From NCBI GenBank assembly GCA_002299795.1, contig DBNP01000027.1:1-20008 (forward strand): DNA of 20,008 nucleotides, read 5' to 3'. Below the pieces are notes generated by a model, which was not told the origin of the DNA, did not search any database, and saw nothing but the letters and a program-made list of their open reading frames with translations. The number at the start of each line of letters is the position of its first letter. Position 1 is the first letter of the stretch. This stretch comes from Candidatus Saccharibacteria bacterium UBA669. GTDB taxonomy: Bacteria > Patescibacteriota > Saccharimonadia > Saccharimonadales > Saccharimonadaceae. The translations under genes and the position numbers were made by a program. Of the stretch, positions 6,664 through 13,892 are shown in pieces.

Positions 6664-7965
6664 ATGACCGAAACGATGGTAACACCCGAGCCAATGCTGA
6701 GCCTGATTGTCGACCCGACACCGCATGGGCATGCCAATGCCACCGTGCCGGTGCGCTGGTGTATTTCTGAGGCGGCACGAGAAGCGATTCTGGGGCGTAA
6801 CATCGAGGACCCATACGTGGTCCTGGTGGTGGAAAATGGCGGCAAGGAGCTGAATCGTGTTGTGCGACCGCTGACTGACATGATGGCCTACGTGCAGGTG
6901 CCGCGGGCCGGTCGCTCGACGATTCACGGCGCGATCGTGTTTCAGCGGACTGACACAAAAGAGGCGCGCAAGCGGCTTGGCAACCCACGCAGGGTGTCTC
7001 TGCTTGACTGGGAGGTCATCGGTGAGCGTGAATTGAGCCAGAGGATTGATGAGCTATACCAAAAGATGGAGGCACTGGAGGACGATGCCGAGGAGGGCAC
7101 CGATGTGCACTCCCATCCCGACTACATCGCGTACGATAGCGAACGCGACGAGCTGGTGATTAAGCGCGCGGCGCTCATTGCAAAGGGCGTGAAGCGAACG
7201 GTGCTCGGATTCTCTGAAATCGAGTACCGTGCTCGTATGCTTGGCGAATCGGATGCTTTTGATGTCGACATCCCAGATTTCCTGTTCGCGAGGCGGCGGC
7301 CTTGGCTTGATCGCTACTCGCGCATTATGCCGTGGTGGCATGGTACCGAGGACCGCGACGAGTGTAGTCGCCGCAATCGCGTTCTGTGGACAGCTCTGCT
7401 GACTCCGCTCTACGCGGTAGCGCTGCTACTCATCAAGCCGTTCTTCCTGCTATGGGCCTTGTTCTTGGCCGTGTTCCTTGGCTACCGTGATGTGAGCTGG
7501 AAGCCAGTTGTGCAGCTTGATAACTGGAGCATAGGTGCGATTGGTCGTGATCTCAACTCCTCGTTCTGGCTGACAAAGCGTGTGCCCGATAGTGAAAAGT
7601 TGTCTGGCTACAGGGACGAGGGCCGCGGTCTGGTCGCACTACTAAATCCGCCGCTACTGGCGATCATGACAGTTGTCGTTTTTGTCGCCATCAAGGGCGG
7701 CATGGTGACGCTGTACGTCCTGGGTATCCTCGCCATTCTGGCGCTGATCGGCTATGTGCTGAGCAGGGTCGTGCCTGGCTTTGCGGATCGTCGCGAAGCA
7801 AGGCGAGAGCGTGAGTTCCACGAGGAACTGGGCCTGATGGTCCGTGATGCGAGTGAAGTGGATTGCGTGGAGGCGGACCTCGATGCACTGCCGCCACAGC
7901 GTCGCACGGTGTACTTGCGCTTCTGTGACCTCAAGGCCCGGGTGTGTAAGCCGATGCAGAAGTAG
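6664..7965 (+). CDS. Unrecognised membrane protein with cytosolic N-terminal domain
   Basis: From ATG 6664 the protein has 433 residues, with GGTG about six bases upstream; the frame opens at TTG 6646, and ATG 6658 is also possible. The first 235 residues are soluble and charged, with a beta-rich opening (LSLIVDPTP, YVVLVVENGGKE) and an acidic, His-containing loop (EDDAEEGTDVHSHPD). A hydrophobic block at about 242-275 can span the membrane twice or as one long hairpin. A second such block lies at about 330-372, and a charged tail follows (DRREARREREFHEE). I know no family for it. It stands alone between two terminators, so it is probably a single transcription unit. Confidence 0.8.
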   Translation: MTETMVTPEPMLSLIVDPTPHGHANATVPVRWCISEAAREAILGRNIEDPYVVLVVENGGKELNRVVRPLTDMMAYVQVPRAGRSTIHGAIVFQRTDTKEARKRLGNPRRVSLLDWEVIGERELSQRIDELYQKMEALEDDAEEGTDVHSHPDYIAYDSERDELVIKRAALIAKGVKRTVLGFSEIEYRARMLGESDAFDVDIPDFLFARRRPWLDRYSRIMPWWHGTEDRDECSRRNRVLWTALLTPLYAVALLLIKPFFLLWALFLAVFLGYRDVSWKPVVQLDNWSIGAIGRDLNSSFWLTKRVPDSEKLSGYRDEGRGLVALLNPPLLAIMTVVVFVAIKGGMVTLYVLGILAILALIGYVLSRVVPGFADRREARREREFHEELGLMVRDASEVDCVEADLDALPPQRRTVYLRFCDLKARVCKPMQK

Positions 7966-7975
7966 TACACATTTT

Positions 7976-8021
7976 AAGCCTGTCTCTTGTCGCGGTATGC
8001 GGCGAGAGACAGGCTTGTTTT
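7976..8021 (+). terminator. Strong intrinsic terminator after the 6664 gene
   Basis: A long stem, AAGCCTGTCTCT.GTCGC / GCGGCGAGAGACAGGCTT, has a short loop and is followed by GTTTTATTTG. It begins about ten bases after the stop codon and is the strongest terminator in the window. Confidence 0.9.
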
Positions 8022-8044
8022 ATTTGTTGCAAGAGCAAGCAAGG

Positions 8045-8050
8045 TATACT
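8045..8050 (+). promoter_or_regulatory. -10 element (TATACT) for leaderless split-barrel gene
   Basis: GGTATACT ends exactly six bases before ATG 8057. The -35 region is weak (TTTGTT at 8023-8028, 16-base spacer). No ribosome site precedes the ATG. Confidence 0.6.
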
Positions 8051-8056
8051 AGCAAT

Positions 8057-8413
8057 ATGACACCAAAAGATTTTCTCGCATCCCTGAATCACATCACTAT
8101 AGCGGTGATTGACGATACTGGCCGGCCATGGGCAGTGCCTGTGACGCTCACCAAATACCATGCCGGTACCGTAGAATGGTTTAGTAAAAAAGATGCTGTG
8201 CACAGCAAGGCAATCGCAGCAAATGAAGAGGTGATGCTGACGGCTTTTGCAACGAAAGAAAGCGAGGTGGGTGAGTTTGGGCTGTATGCGCGAGCACGTG
8301 CTAAAAAGGCACTGAATATGCCGGGCGTCGCGCGCTACCGTGCAGAAATATATGAAGCTTGGTATACTGATGCTAGCCACAAAAAGGTTCAGATAAACAT
8401 CGAGGATTTATAA
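8057..8413 (+). CDS. Pyridoxamine 5'-phosphate oxidase-like split-barrel protein
   Basis: The frame is open from 7844, but the upstream part overlaps the previous gene and its terminator, so ATG 8057 was chosen; it lies six bases after a TATACT box. The 118-residue product opens with FLASLNHITIAVIDDTGRPWAVPVTLTK, which is typical of the PNPOx-like/FMN-binding split barrel: helix, strand, turn with xGxPxxxPV, strand. Next come VEWFSKKDAVHSKAIAANEEVMLTAF, the characteristic 'S xxxxHxxxI xxNxxV' helix and strand. Such proteins bind FMN, F420, haem or a similar cofactor and reduce or oxidise small molecules; which one cannot be told. The TAA is directly followed by the next ATG, so the pair is translated from one mRNA. 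Confidence 0.85.
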   Translation: MTPKDFLASLNHITIAVIDDTGRPWAVPVTLTKYHAGTVEWFSKKDAVHSKAIAANEEVMLTAFATKESEVGEFGLYARARAKKALNMPGVARYRAEIYEAWYTDASHKKVQINIEDL

Positions 8414-9382
8414 ATGTTTCACCATTTTCGACAGCACTGGCGGCGCTTCCGCCCCTACCGCATGCGTCATCGACGCTATGCGCATAAACAGTTCAAGCAT
8501 CGTGACGTTGCGCGTGATCGCCACTATGTCAGCCAACGCGAAGATGTACAGTTTGTTTGCCGGAGCACTGATTTTTTTGAATGTGCCGAAGAGCAAGTAG
8601 TGAGTATGCTGCAGCGACGTCCAGAGGTTCACGATCTCGATAGAGACATTAGCAGGCTGCGCAAAAAGTTTGCTCGCACAAACAACGCGCATGATGGACT
8701 GGTGGCGCTGCTTGCGCAGGCACCACGTGCGGTATTGGCGCAAATCCAAATGGATCAGCACCCACATGGCTACCGCAACAGGCAGGAGCGACTCTACGAG
8801 CTGATTGATTTTAACGACACGCTGGTCGCGACAGTTATGGTGCTCGATGACGCTAACCGAGTAAGGTTTAGTGATGCAACCAAACAATGTGCCGATCGTA
8901 TCTGTAAGCGTGTCGGTGCGCCGTGCTTCACTGACGAGCAATGGACGGCTATCATCCGCGGCCTGACGCGTGAAATTGCTCTCTACTACGCGGCGGTCAA
9001 CAACGGGTTCCACGCACATATGACCGACCGATCTCAGGACGCGATGGGTATTGATATGCAGGTGCTTGATCCCGAAGACGGACGCTATGCGAATATCGAT
9101 GTGAAAACACCATCGTCGTTCCGGCATCGACTTGACGAACTCGTGCATGAGGGGAGAATAACAGAGGGTGAACGGCTTGCTGCCGATGAGCGGAGCTATG
9201 TGCGTGTTACTAATGGCCATGGCAATAACCGCATTGAAACAGTGCTACTATGCATCTTGCCTGATATATTTGGTGACCTTTCGCATTTTCGGTTTATTGA
9301 TGAGGCGCCGGCTCGCGATATGCTGAACCGAGTGATCCGGGAGTGCGGCCTGTCGGATGGTCATTTTGGGCACTTGTACTAG
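8414..9382 (+). CDS. Unrecognised soluble protein with possible PD-(D/E)XK nuclease-like core
   Basis: The gene encodes 322 residues from the ATG that immediately follows the upstream stop; GAGG eight bases back is the ribosome site. The first 45 residues are very rich in Arg, His and Tyr, which would suit nucleic acid binding. No membrane segment or signal peptide is seen. I know no family for the whole. Residues roughly 205-240 contain GIDMQVLDPEDGRYANIDVKT, which fits the Asp-x(n)-(D/E)xK layout of PD-(D/E)XK nucleases, with a preceding helix (ALYYAAVNNGF) and a later hydrophobic strand (VLLCILPDIF). This is inference from a short pattern only. A long open frame lies antisense to this gene (9220-8408) and is treated as a shadow. 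Confidence 0.75.
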   Translation: MFHHFRQHWRRFRPYRMRHRRYAHKQFKHRDVARDRHYVSQREDVQFVCRSTDFFECAEEQVVSMLQRRPEVHDLDRDISRLRKKFARTNNAHDGLVALLAQAPRAVLAQIQMDQHPHGYRNRQERLYELIDFNDTLVATVMVLDDANRVRFSDATKQCADRICKRVGAPCFTDEQWTAIIRGLTREIALYYAAVNNGFHAHMTDRSQDAMGIDMQVLDPEDGRYANIDVKTPSSFRHRLDELVHEGRITEGERLAADERSYVRVTNGHGNNRIETVLLCILPDIFGDLSHFRFIDEAPARDMLNRVIRECGLSDGHFGHLY

Positions 9383-9485
9383 GTTACGTTTTATCACACT
9401 TGTGTTTAACGCCAAACAGGTGTATGACAGTAATAGGATTTCGTATAGTTAACACAAAAAGTCCAACAAAAGGGTGAATAACAGC

Positions 9486-10178
9486 ATGAACACAGGGCGG
9501 CATGAGACGGGTCACGATAGCGTACCGGCATTATTTATACTCGCGGAGCAGCTGATCGACCATCCCGAACAGATGAGCATATATGACACAGCAAAATGGA
9601 ATATGCTCGGACATGCAGACCCCACGGAGCGTTTTGCGGGGCATCACCCATGGCCAAAACGTATCGACAGTAGTGCACACGATCGTGTTTTTTCGGTGCC
9701 GGTATTTTCGGGGTTCTCGCCCCAAACAACCAGTGTATTGATGGTTCGCAAAGACCCATGGACGTCACCAATTGACCCAGAGTCATGGCTTGTTGCCGAG
9801 CAAAATCTTGCAACGGGGCGGTATGTTGAGCCCAGAGTTCTGCGCGCAAGCGTTGATGTGGGTCGGCGGCTGTGGCTGCAGCTTGCACCGCGAAACTATG
9901 GGCAGTGGCCGCCAGGTAAACACCCGGCACTTCACGCACTGCCGCGCGACCAACTGCGGATAACTGGCACTATGGATACTGACTGGCATCTGCATGAACT
10001 TGAGTATAGAGATGGTGCTGGGAGTGTTGTGCGCTATGAAGATATCGAGGCACTTGAGTCAATGATCGTCGCGCTGCAGTTGATGCGCGATCGAGACTAC
10101 TCGCGCGCATTTGAGCGCACTCACCGAGAGGCAGTGTGGCAAGCTGTTGGCGCGCGGAGTATTGCACTCGCCGCGTAA
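9486..10178 (+). CDS. Unrecognised soluble protein
   Basis: From ATG 9486 the protein has 230 residues; AGGG about 11 bases upstream is a possible ribosome site, and GTG 9474 would add four residues. It is rich in Trp (WPKR, WTSP, WLQLAP, WPPGKHP, WHLHE, WQAVG), with no membrane segment, signal peptide or familiar motif. The C-terminal 60 residues look helical (YEDIEALESMIVALQLMRDRDYSRAFERTHREAVWQ). A TATAGT element at 9444-9449 could be its promoter. It follows the possible nuclease gene after 103 bases that hold no other gene. Function is not recognised. Confidence 0.75.
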   Translation: MNTGRHETGHDSVPALFILAEQLIDHPEQMSIYDTAKWNMLGHADPTERFAGHHPWPKRIDSSAHDRVFSVPVFSGFSPQTTSVLMVRKDPWTSPIDPESWLVAEQNLATGRYVEPRVLRASVDVGRRLWLQLAPRNYGQWPPGKHPALHALPRDQLRITGTMDTDWHLHELEYRDGAGSVVRYEDIEALESMIVALQLMRDRDYSRAFERTHREAVWQAVGARSIALAA

Positions 10179-10189
10179 CACGGTTATCT

Positions 10190-10218
10190 TTGACTTTTAG
10201 TAGGAGCAGTGGCAAGAT
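10190..10218 (+). promoter_or_regulatory. Promoter for leaderless 10225 gene
   Basis: TTGACT (10190-10195), a 17-base spacer, CAAGAT (10213-10218) and then six bases to ATG 10225. The -35 is good and the -10 is poor. An AGGAG 19 bases before the ATG is too far to serve as ribosome site. Confidence 0.5.
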
Positions 10219-10224
10219 AGTGGT

Positions 10225-10830
10225 ATGTATAGAGGATCTGGACCAAGAATTTTGCCTATCATCATCATTATCCTTGTGGTGGCGCTTGTTATTGCTGCGG
10301 TGGTGTCGATCGGACGCCTGATATTTACGAGTAGCTCAACATCAGCTCCAGCTGGGGTTGAGACCACGGAGACTATACTGTCAGCTCTCCATGAGACTGG
10401 CGATAGCCGTAGCGTACGCTGGACGGTACGTGGGCCGATTGTAGCCGATGAGCAATTCAAAACGTATACCATTACTATTAGCCCGACCGCCCGTAGTTTT
10501 GTGACTTATGGTGGGTATGAGGAGCAGGTGATCGCTACAAAAACATATGGCAACAACACCAAGGCCTATGAGCAATTTGTGTACGCGCTTGAGAAGGCCA
10601 ATATCGCCAAGACTCGTCGTGCGAGCGATGCGGATTTCCGTGGAGTCTGTGCAACGCAGGGTCTTGCGTTCAAGTATGAATCACTTCAGGATGACACGAC
10701 CAACCATAGCCTCTGGACAACAACATGTAGCGGCTCGAAGGGTACAATGACAGCAAGTACCGGCCAAATTCAAGCATTGTTTACCAATCAGATACCCGAC
10801 TTTAAGCCACAATTTGACGAAATTTACTAA
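10225..10830 (+). CDS. Single-pass membrane-anchored extracytoplasmic protein, unknown family
   Basis: The 201-residue protein has one membrane anchor at residues 9-34 (ILPIIIIILVVALVIAAVVSIG) and a short cytosolic tip. A Ser/Thr linker leads to an extracytoplasmic domain of about 150 residues. That domain begins with a beta-rich region (VRWTVRGPIVADEQFKTYTITI, then ARSFVTYGGYE) and has two Cys (GVCATQG and TTTCSGS) that could form a disulfide. I do not recognise a family; proteins of this plan are common in Saccharibacteria. The start is supported by a promoter that ends six bases before the ATG. The downstream HAD gene has its own promoter. Confidence 0.8.
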   Translation: MYRGSGPRILPIIIIILVVALVIAAVVSIGRLIFTSSSTSAPAGVETTETILSALHETGDSRSVRWTVRGPIVADEQFKTYTITISPTARSFVTYGGYEEQVIATKTYGNNTKAYEQFVYALEKANIAKTRRASDADFRGVCATQGLAFKYESLQDDTTNHSLWTTTCSGSKGTMTASTGQIQALFTNQIPDFKPQFDEIY

Positions 10831-10851
10831 GTTCCGTAAGCACGGTATACT
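10823..10851 (+). promoter_or_regulatory. Promoter for leaderless HAD gene
   Basis: TTTACT, a 17-base spacer, TATACT (10846-10851) and then exactly six bases to ATG 10858. The -35 overlaps the end of the upstream gene. No ribosome site is present. Confidence 0.6.
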
Positions 10852-10857
10852 ACCCAT

Positions 10858-11439
10858 ATGATACGCGGAATTGTATTCGACTGTTTTGGGGTGCTGTATG
10901 GCGGGAGCCTCAGCACGATTATCTCACTGTGCCCCGAGGAGAGGCTACAAGACCTGCGTGATTTTAATAAGCGAGCAGACTATGGGTTTATAGAAACGAG
11001 TGACTATATCGCAGCGCTCGCAGATCTGCTGGGCAGGTCGGCCGAAGATATAGAGGATCTTCTGCGCCATCAGCATCAGCGCAACGAAGACTTGATTGAG
11101 TTTGTGCGAGAATTAAGGCGTAGTGGCGTGTACAAGGTCGGTCTACTGAGTAATGTGAGTAGCGGCACTGCCGAACAGCTGTTCGGTGACGAGCTACATA
11201 CACTCTTTGATGAGGTGATGCTTTCGTACCGAGAGCATATTGTTAAGCCGAACCCCGAAGTATTTCGGCTGATGGCCGGGCGTCTCGGGCTACAACCGGG
11301 CGAGTGCGTGATGATCGATGATATCGAGGAGAACTGCGACGGAGCAGAGGTGGCAGGCATGCAAAGTATCTGGCATGTTACCAACGATGGTACACGAAGC
11401 GCTTTAGCAAAAATGTTGCAAAATCCACATCATCTGTAG
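10858..11439 (+). CDS. HAD-superfamily hydrolase
   Basis: The 193-residue protein carries all four haloacid dehalogenase-like motifs: I VFDCFGVLYGG (nucleophile Asp8), II GLLSNVSSG, III KPNPEVF (Lys) and IV VMIDDIEENCDGA (two Asp). A helical cap domain lies at roughly residues 18-85. In motif I the second Asp of DxD is Phe (DxF), as in haloacid-dehalogenase and YihX/epoxide-hydrolase-N-domain type members, so a phosphatase or dehalogenase role on a small molecule is plausible, but the substrate is unknown. It should be cytosolic. The start is fixed by ATG lying six bases after TATACT. A 9-bp AT-rich inverted repeat (11409-11417 with 11442-11450) around its end may act as a weak terminator. 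Confidence 0.92.
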   Translation: MIRGIVFDCFGVLYGGSLSTIISLCPEERLQDLRDFNKRADYGFIETSDYIAALADLLGRSAEDIEDLLRHQHQRNEDLIEFVRELRRSGVYKVGLLSNVSSGTAEQLFGDELHTLFDEVMLSYREHIVKPNPEVFRLMAGRLGLQPGECVMIDDIEENCDGAEVAGMQSIWHVTNDGTRSALAKMLQNPHHL

Positions 11440-11451
11440 AGAACATTTTTA

Positions 11452-11481
11452 TTGACATTAGCATAACAAGTATGTGATAAT
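11452..11481 (+). promoter_or_regulatory. Strong promoter of the surface-protein operon
   Basis: Perfect TTGACA (11452-11457), an 18-base spacer and GATAAT (11476-11481) preceded by TG in the extended -10 position. This is the best promoter of the plus-strand genes. The leader of about 27 bases carries AAAAGGAA. Confidence 0.8.
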
Positions 11482-11514
11482 CACCGCAGATATTAACAAA
11501 AGGAAATAAACAAT

Positions 11515-12123
11515 ATGAAACAACCCCTTAAACTCGCACTAGTCGCCAGCACCGGCGTTTTTGCGGTTGTTGGGCTCGTCGTAGCGCCGACCGCGAATGC
11601 TGCTACCCAGAATGTCACGGTCGAAGCGACGGTCAACTCGACGATCAGCATGACGACAACCTCTCAGGGTACGTCGAATAAGGTTAGCTTCGTGCTCAAT
11701 CCTGGTGCAAGTGCTGTCGAGTCTAACGGTTTAGATACGATTACAATCAACTGCAATAGTACTAATGGCTATACGCTAACGGTTCAGGATGTTGATGCGA
11801 CAACCACCCTAGTAAGTGGTGCAAACTCTATTGCTGCCTCATCAAATACCGTAGGCGCTCCAGCTACGCTTGCAACCAATACCTGGGGATTTGCGACACC
11901 CGGCTCACCGTTCGATGCTACGTATTCCACAGAGTCAAGCTCAACATCTGCAACCAGTAAGTGGGCGGGCATGCCAGCCAGCGGCTCACCATTTACACTA
12001 AAGGACACAGCAACCACTGCAACAAACGAAACTACCGATGTTTGGTACGCTGCCAAAGTTGACTCAAGCAAGCCAACCGGCACCTACACTGACGTAGTGG
12101 TTTATACTGCAACTGCGAAATAG
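11515..12123 (+). CDS. Secreted surface protein with WxL-like module
   Basis: The 202-residue protein has a signal peptide ending at ANA|AT (about residue 29), and the rest is Thr/Ser/Asn-rich beta-type sequence. It resembles WxL-type surface proteins of Gram-positive bacteria: a strand with DTITINC, then NGYTLTVQD, an internal WGFATPGSPF and KWAGMPASGSPF pair, then VWYAAKVDSSKPTGTYTDVV at the C-terminus. No sortase motif or C-terminal membrane anchor is present, so it would be secreted or held non-covalently. The C-terminal module recurs in the LamG protein at 13893. It has the best promoter and ribosome site nearby (AAAAGGAA), so it is likely abundant. It leads an operon with a DUF916-like gene, the expected partner of WxL proteins. 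Confidence 0.85.
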   Translation: MKQPLKLALVASTGVFAVVGLVVAPTANAATQNVTVEATVNSTISMTTTSQGTSNKVSFVLNPGASAVESNGLDTITINCNSTNGYTLTVQDVDATTTLVSGANSIAASSNTVGAPATLATNTWGFATPGSPFDATYSTESSSTSATSKWAGMPASGSPFTLKDTATTATNETTDVWYAAKVDSSKPTGTYTDVVVYTATAK

Positions 12124-12132
12124 GAATTTTGA

Positions 12133-13050
12133 GTGAGCGTTGCTGAGAGTATACGATCTTGCATGAAGACAGGGCTACTGCTAGCCCTGTCGCTCATTGT
12201 TCTGTCTAGTACGGTAGCCAGTGCCGCCGAAAAAAGAGACAGTATCACGTTGTCGCCAGCTTCGAAGCGACTTCAGCTTGAAGCGGGTAGCGTCGTCAAC
12301 GATTCCTTCGCTGTCATCAATGATGGCGATACATCATATGATTTCACGGCGTACACCGCACCATATTCTGTCAAGGGTGAGGACTATGAGCAAGACTTTA
12401 CCACTCAGACCGAGAACGGTGATGCATATAAATGGATTTCATTTCCACAGAGTAAATGGCATGCTGACCCCGGAGAGACAGTCACAGTACCATTTACCGT
12501 CAGGGTCGGTACCGGCGTGCCCGCTGGTGGACACTACGGTACGATATTTGTTGAAACTATTGTGACAGCAGCTGGAGATCAAACGGGCATTGCACGAAAA
12601 AAGCGACTAGGTATTATTCTCTACACCAATGTTAAGGGTGAGACAGAGTCTGGTGGTGGCGTAAAGAGCGTATCACTCGACTTTTTCCAGCCCGCAACAC
12701 CCATAAAGGGTGATGTAATGATAGAGAATACCGGTAAGACTGATTTTACCGCCACCTCACGAATGGTTGTAAAAGATATCTTTGGTCAGCAGAAATTCAG
12801 TACCAGCAGCGAGAATATCATACTACCAAAGACGACTCGACATATTGAACACTCTTGGGATAATTCATCTTGGCTTGGGATTTTCCGAGTCACTGTCACG
12901 AATGAGGTATTGGGCAAGACAACAGCAACAGAGTCACTTGTACTAGTTGTGCCTCGCTGGCTACTACTAGTGATCGGAGTGCTCGCACTTGTGGGGGTGG
13001 CGAATGCGCTGCGCAAAAAGCGTGCACACACGCCTCGTCGACGCATATAA
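12133..13050 (+). CDS. DUF916-like membrane-anchored surface protein
   Basis: From GTG 12133 the protein has 305 residues (AGGA seven bases upstream); ATG 12163 is a possible later start. The signal peptide ends near ASA|AE (residue 31). The extracellular part starts with SITLSPASKRLQLEAGSVV and AVINDGDTSYDFTAYTAPYSV, followed by WHADPGETVTVPFTVRV and GVPAGGHYGTIFVET, the two-Ig-like-domain layout of DUF916/WxL-interacting proteins. Residues 276-293 form a C-terminal membrane helix followed by an Arg/Lys-rich tail (RKKRAHTPRRRI), the same topology as Gram-positive DUF916 proteins. In those, the protein is thought to bind peptidoglycan and WxL partners. It lies ten bases after the WxL-like gene. 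Confidence 0.85.
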   Translation: MSVAESIRSCMKTGLLLALSLIVLSSTVASAAEKRDSITLSPASKRLQLEAGSVVNDSFAVINDGDTSYDFTAYTAPYSVKGEDYEQDFTTQTENGDAYKWISFPQSKWHADPGETVTVPFTVRVGTGVPAGGHYGTIFVETIVTAAGDQTGIARKKRLGIILYTNVKGETESGGGVKSVSLDFFQPATPIKGDVMIENTGKTDFTATSRMVVKDIFGQQKFSTSSENIILPKTTRHIEHSWDNSSWLGIFRVTVTNEVLGKTTATESLVLVVPRWLLLVIGVLALVGVANALRKKRAHTPRRRI

Positions 13051-13840
13051 GCTATGCATCGGCCTACTAGCACTGGGTATCTTCGCGTGTATACCGGTAG
13101 TGCCGGTACATGCCCAGAATACGTCAGTTGATGCGACCGTTTACGATGGCCAGCCGGCTGCACTCACAATCACCGCCCCATCGGCAGGAGCAGTCTTCGA
13201 TGCCTCTCCAGTTTCGGTGACGCTATCCGTGCATAATATTGGCCAGGTGATGGTATATATTGATGGAGTCTATAGCCACACTGTTGCAGTTGATATCGGT
13301 GCATCACAGATGGTACTGAGTATTGCTGTGCCTATTGGCAGCCACGACATTACCGTCCAGGGGCTTGATCCATTTACTAGTACCTCTGTTCCAGACCTGG
13401 TGCCTATTGTCTATAACCCATCAGCCGAACCAAGCAGTGGTGGGTCCTCTGGCGTGCCCGGTGTGGTACAAAGCGCACGCCAAGGAGTGGTGGATACCAG
13501 CGCATATCTGAACGAACAGGTCGACCAAGCTGCCACTACCAGCCCAGCAGGCAGCCTCAGCGCCCTTATGTATAGGGGAATGGTAGCGCTTGATATCGTA
13601 TCACCTTCAGCAAATGCCGAGGCGCTGAACAAAATGCTTCTCCGCTTTTGGATGGTAAGTATCGGCACAGCCCTAGTCGTATTGGCGCACCCACTATTCC
13701 TTTTCTATCACTGGCTGAGGTACCAGGTACTTAAATGGAACATTCGCGCGCTCCCTAATGTGTTGCGCCACCATGCGGTACCCGTACTACGAATCGTTGG
13801 CCTTATCTTGATTATCATGACATTCACCCTCGTTGTATAG
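13004..13840 (+). CDS. Membrane-anchored Ig-like surface protein
   Basis: From ATG 13004 the protein has 278 residues, overlapping the previous gene by 47 bases; GGGGGTGG directly upstream supports this start, though GTG 13022 is possible. The signal peptide ends near VHA|QN. Next is a single Ig-like/bacterial-Ig-type domain (PAALTITAPSAGAVFDASPVSVTLSV, then MVYIDGVYSHTV and GSHDITVQGLDP). A Ser/Gly/Pro linker leads to a region ending in two membrane segments (FWMVSIGTALVVLAHPLFLFY and VLRIVGLILIIMTFTLVV). The two C-terminal helices with a basic loop suggest it is an anchor for the complex and not a released protein. Function is inferred from the operon context. Confidence 0.78.
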   Translation: MRCAKSVHTRLVDAYKLCIGLLALGIFACIPVVPVHAQNTSVDATVYDGQPAALTITAPSAGAVFDASPVSVTLSVHNIGQVMVYIDGVYSHTVAVDIGASQMVLSIAVPIGSHDITVQGLDPFTSTSVPDLVPIVYNPSAEPSSGGSSGVPGVVQSARQGVVDTSAYLNEQVDQAATTSPAGSLSALMYRGMVALDIVSPSANAEALNKMLLRFWMVSIGTALVVLAHPLFLFYHWLRYQVLKWNIRALPNVLRHHAVPVLRIVGLILIIMTFTLVV

Positions 13841-13873
13841 TAAGGACCTAGCATTTATGTAGTGATTTTAGCG

Positions 13874-13882
13874 TGGTATACT
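13874..13882 (+). promoter_or_regulatory. Extended -10 promoter before the LamG gene
   Basis: TGGTATACT lies ten bases before ATG 13893, so the transcript would have a leader of only a few bases. GAGG at 13883-13886 may be a ribosome site if transcription begins further upstream. It makes an internal promoter within the surface operon. Confidence 0.5.
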
Positions 13883-13892
13883 GAGGTATAGC

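Noticed and set aside
7844..8056. N-terminal extension of the split-barrel gene
   Set aside because: It would overlap the previous gene, the strong terminator and the promoter; the family fold begins right at ATG 8057.
8408..9220. Open frame of 270 codons on the minus strand, antisense to the 8414 gene
   Set aside because: The plus-strand frame is longer, has a ribosome site and directly follows a stop codon in an operon arrangement. The antisense frame has no promoter or ribosome site and a composition expected of a shadow.
9395..9425. Inverted repeat TGTTT...AAACA after the 8414 gene as a terminator
   Set aside because: The stem is only five base pairs with mismatches beyond and there is no T run.
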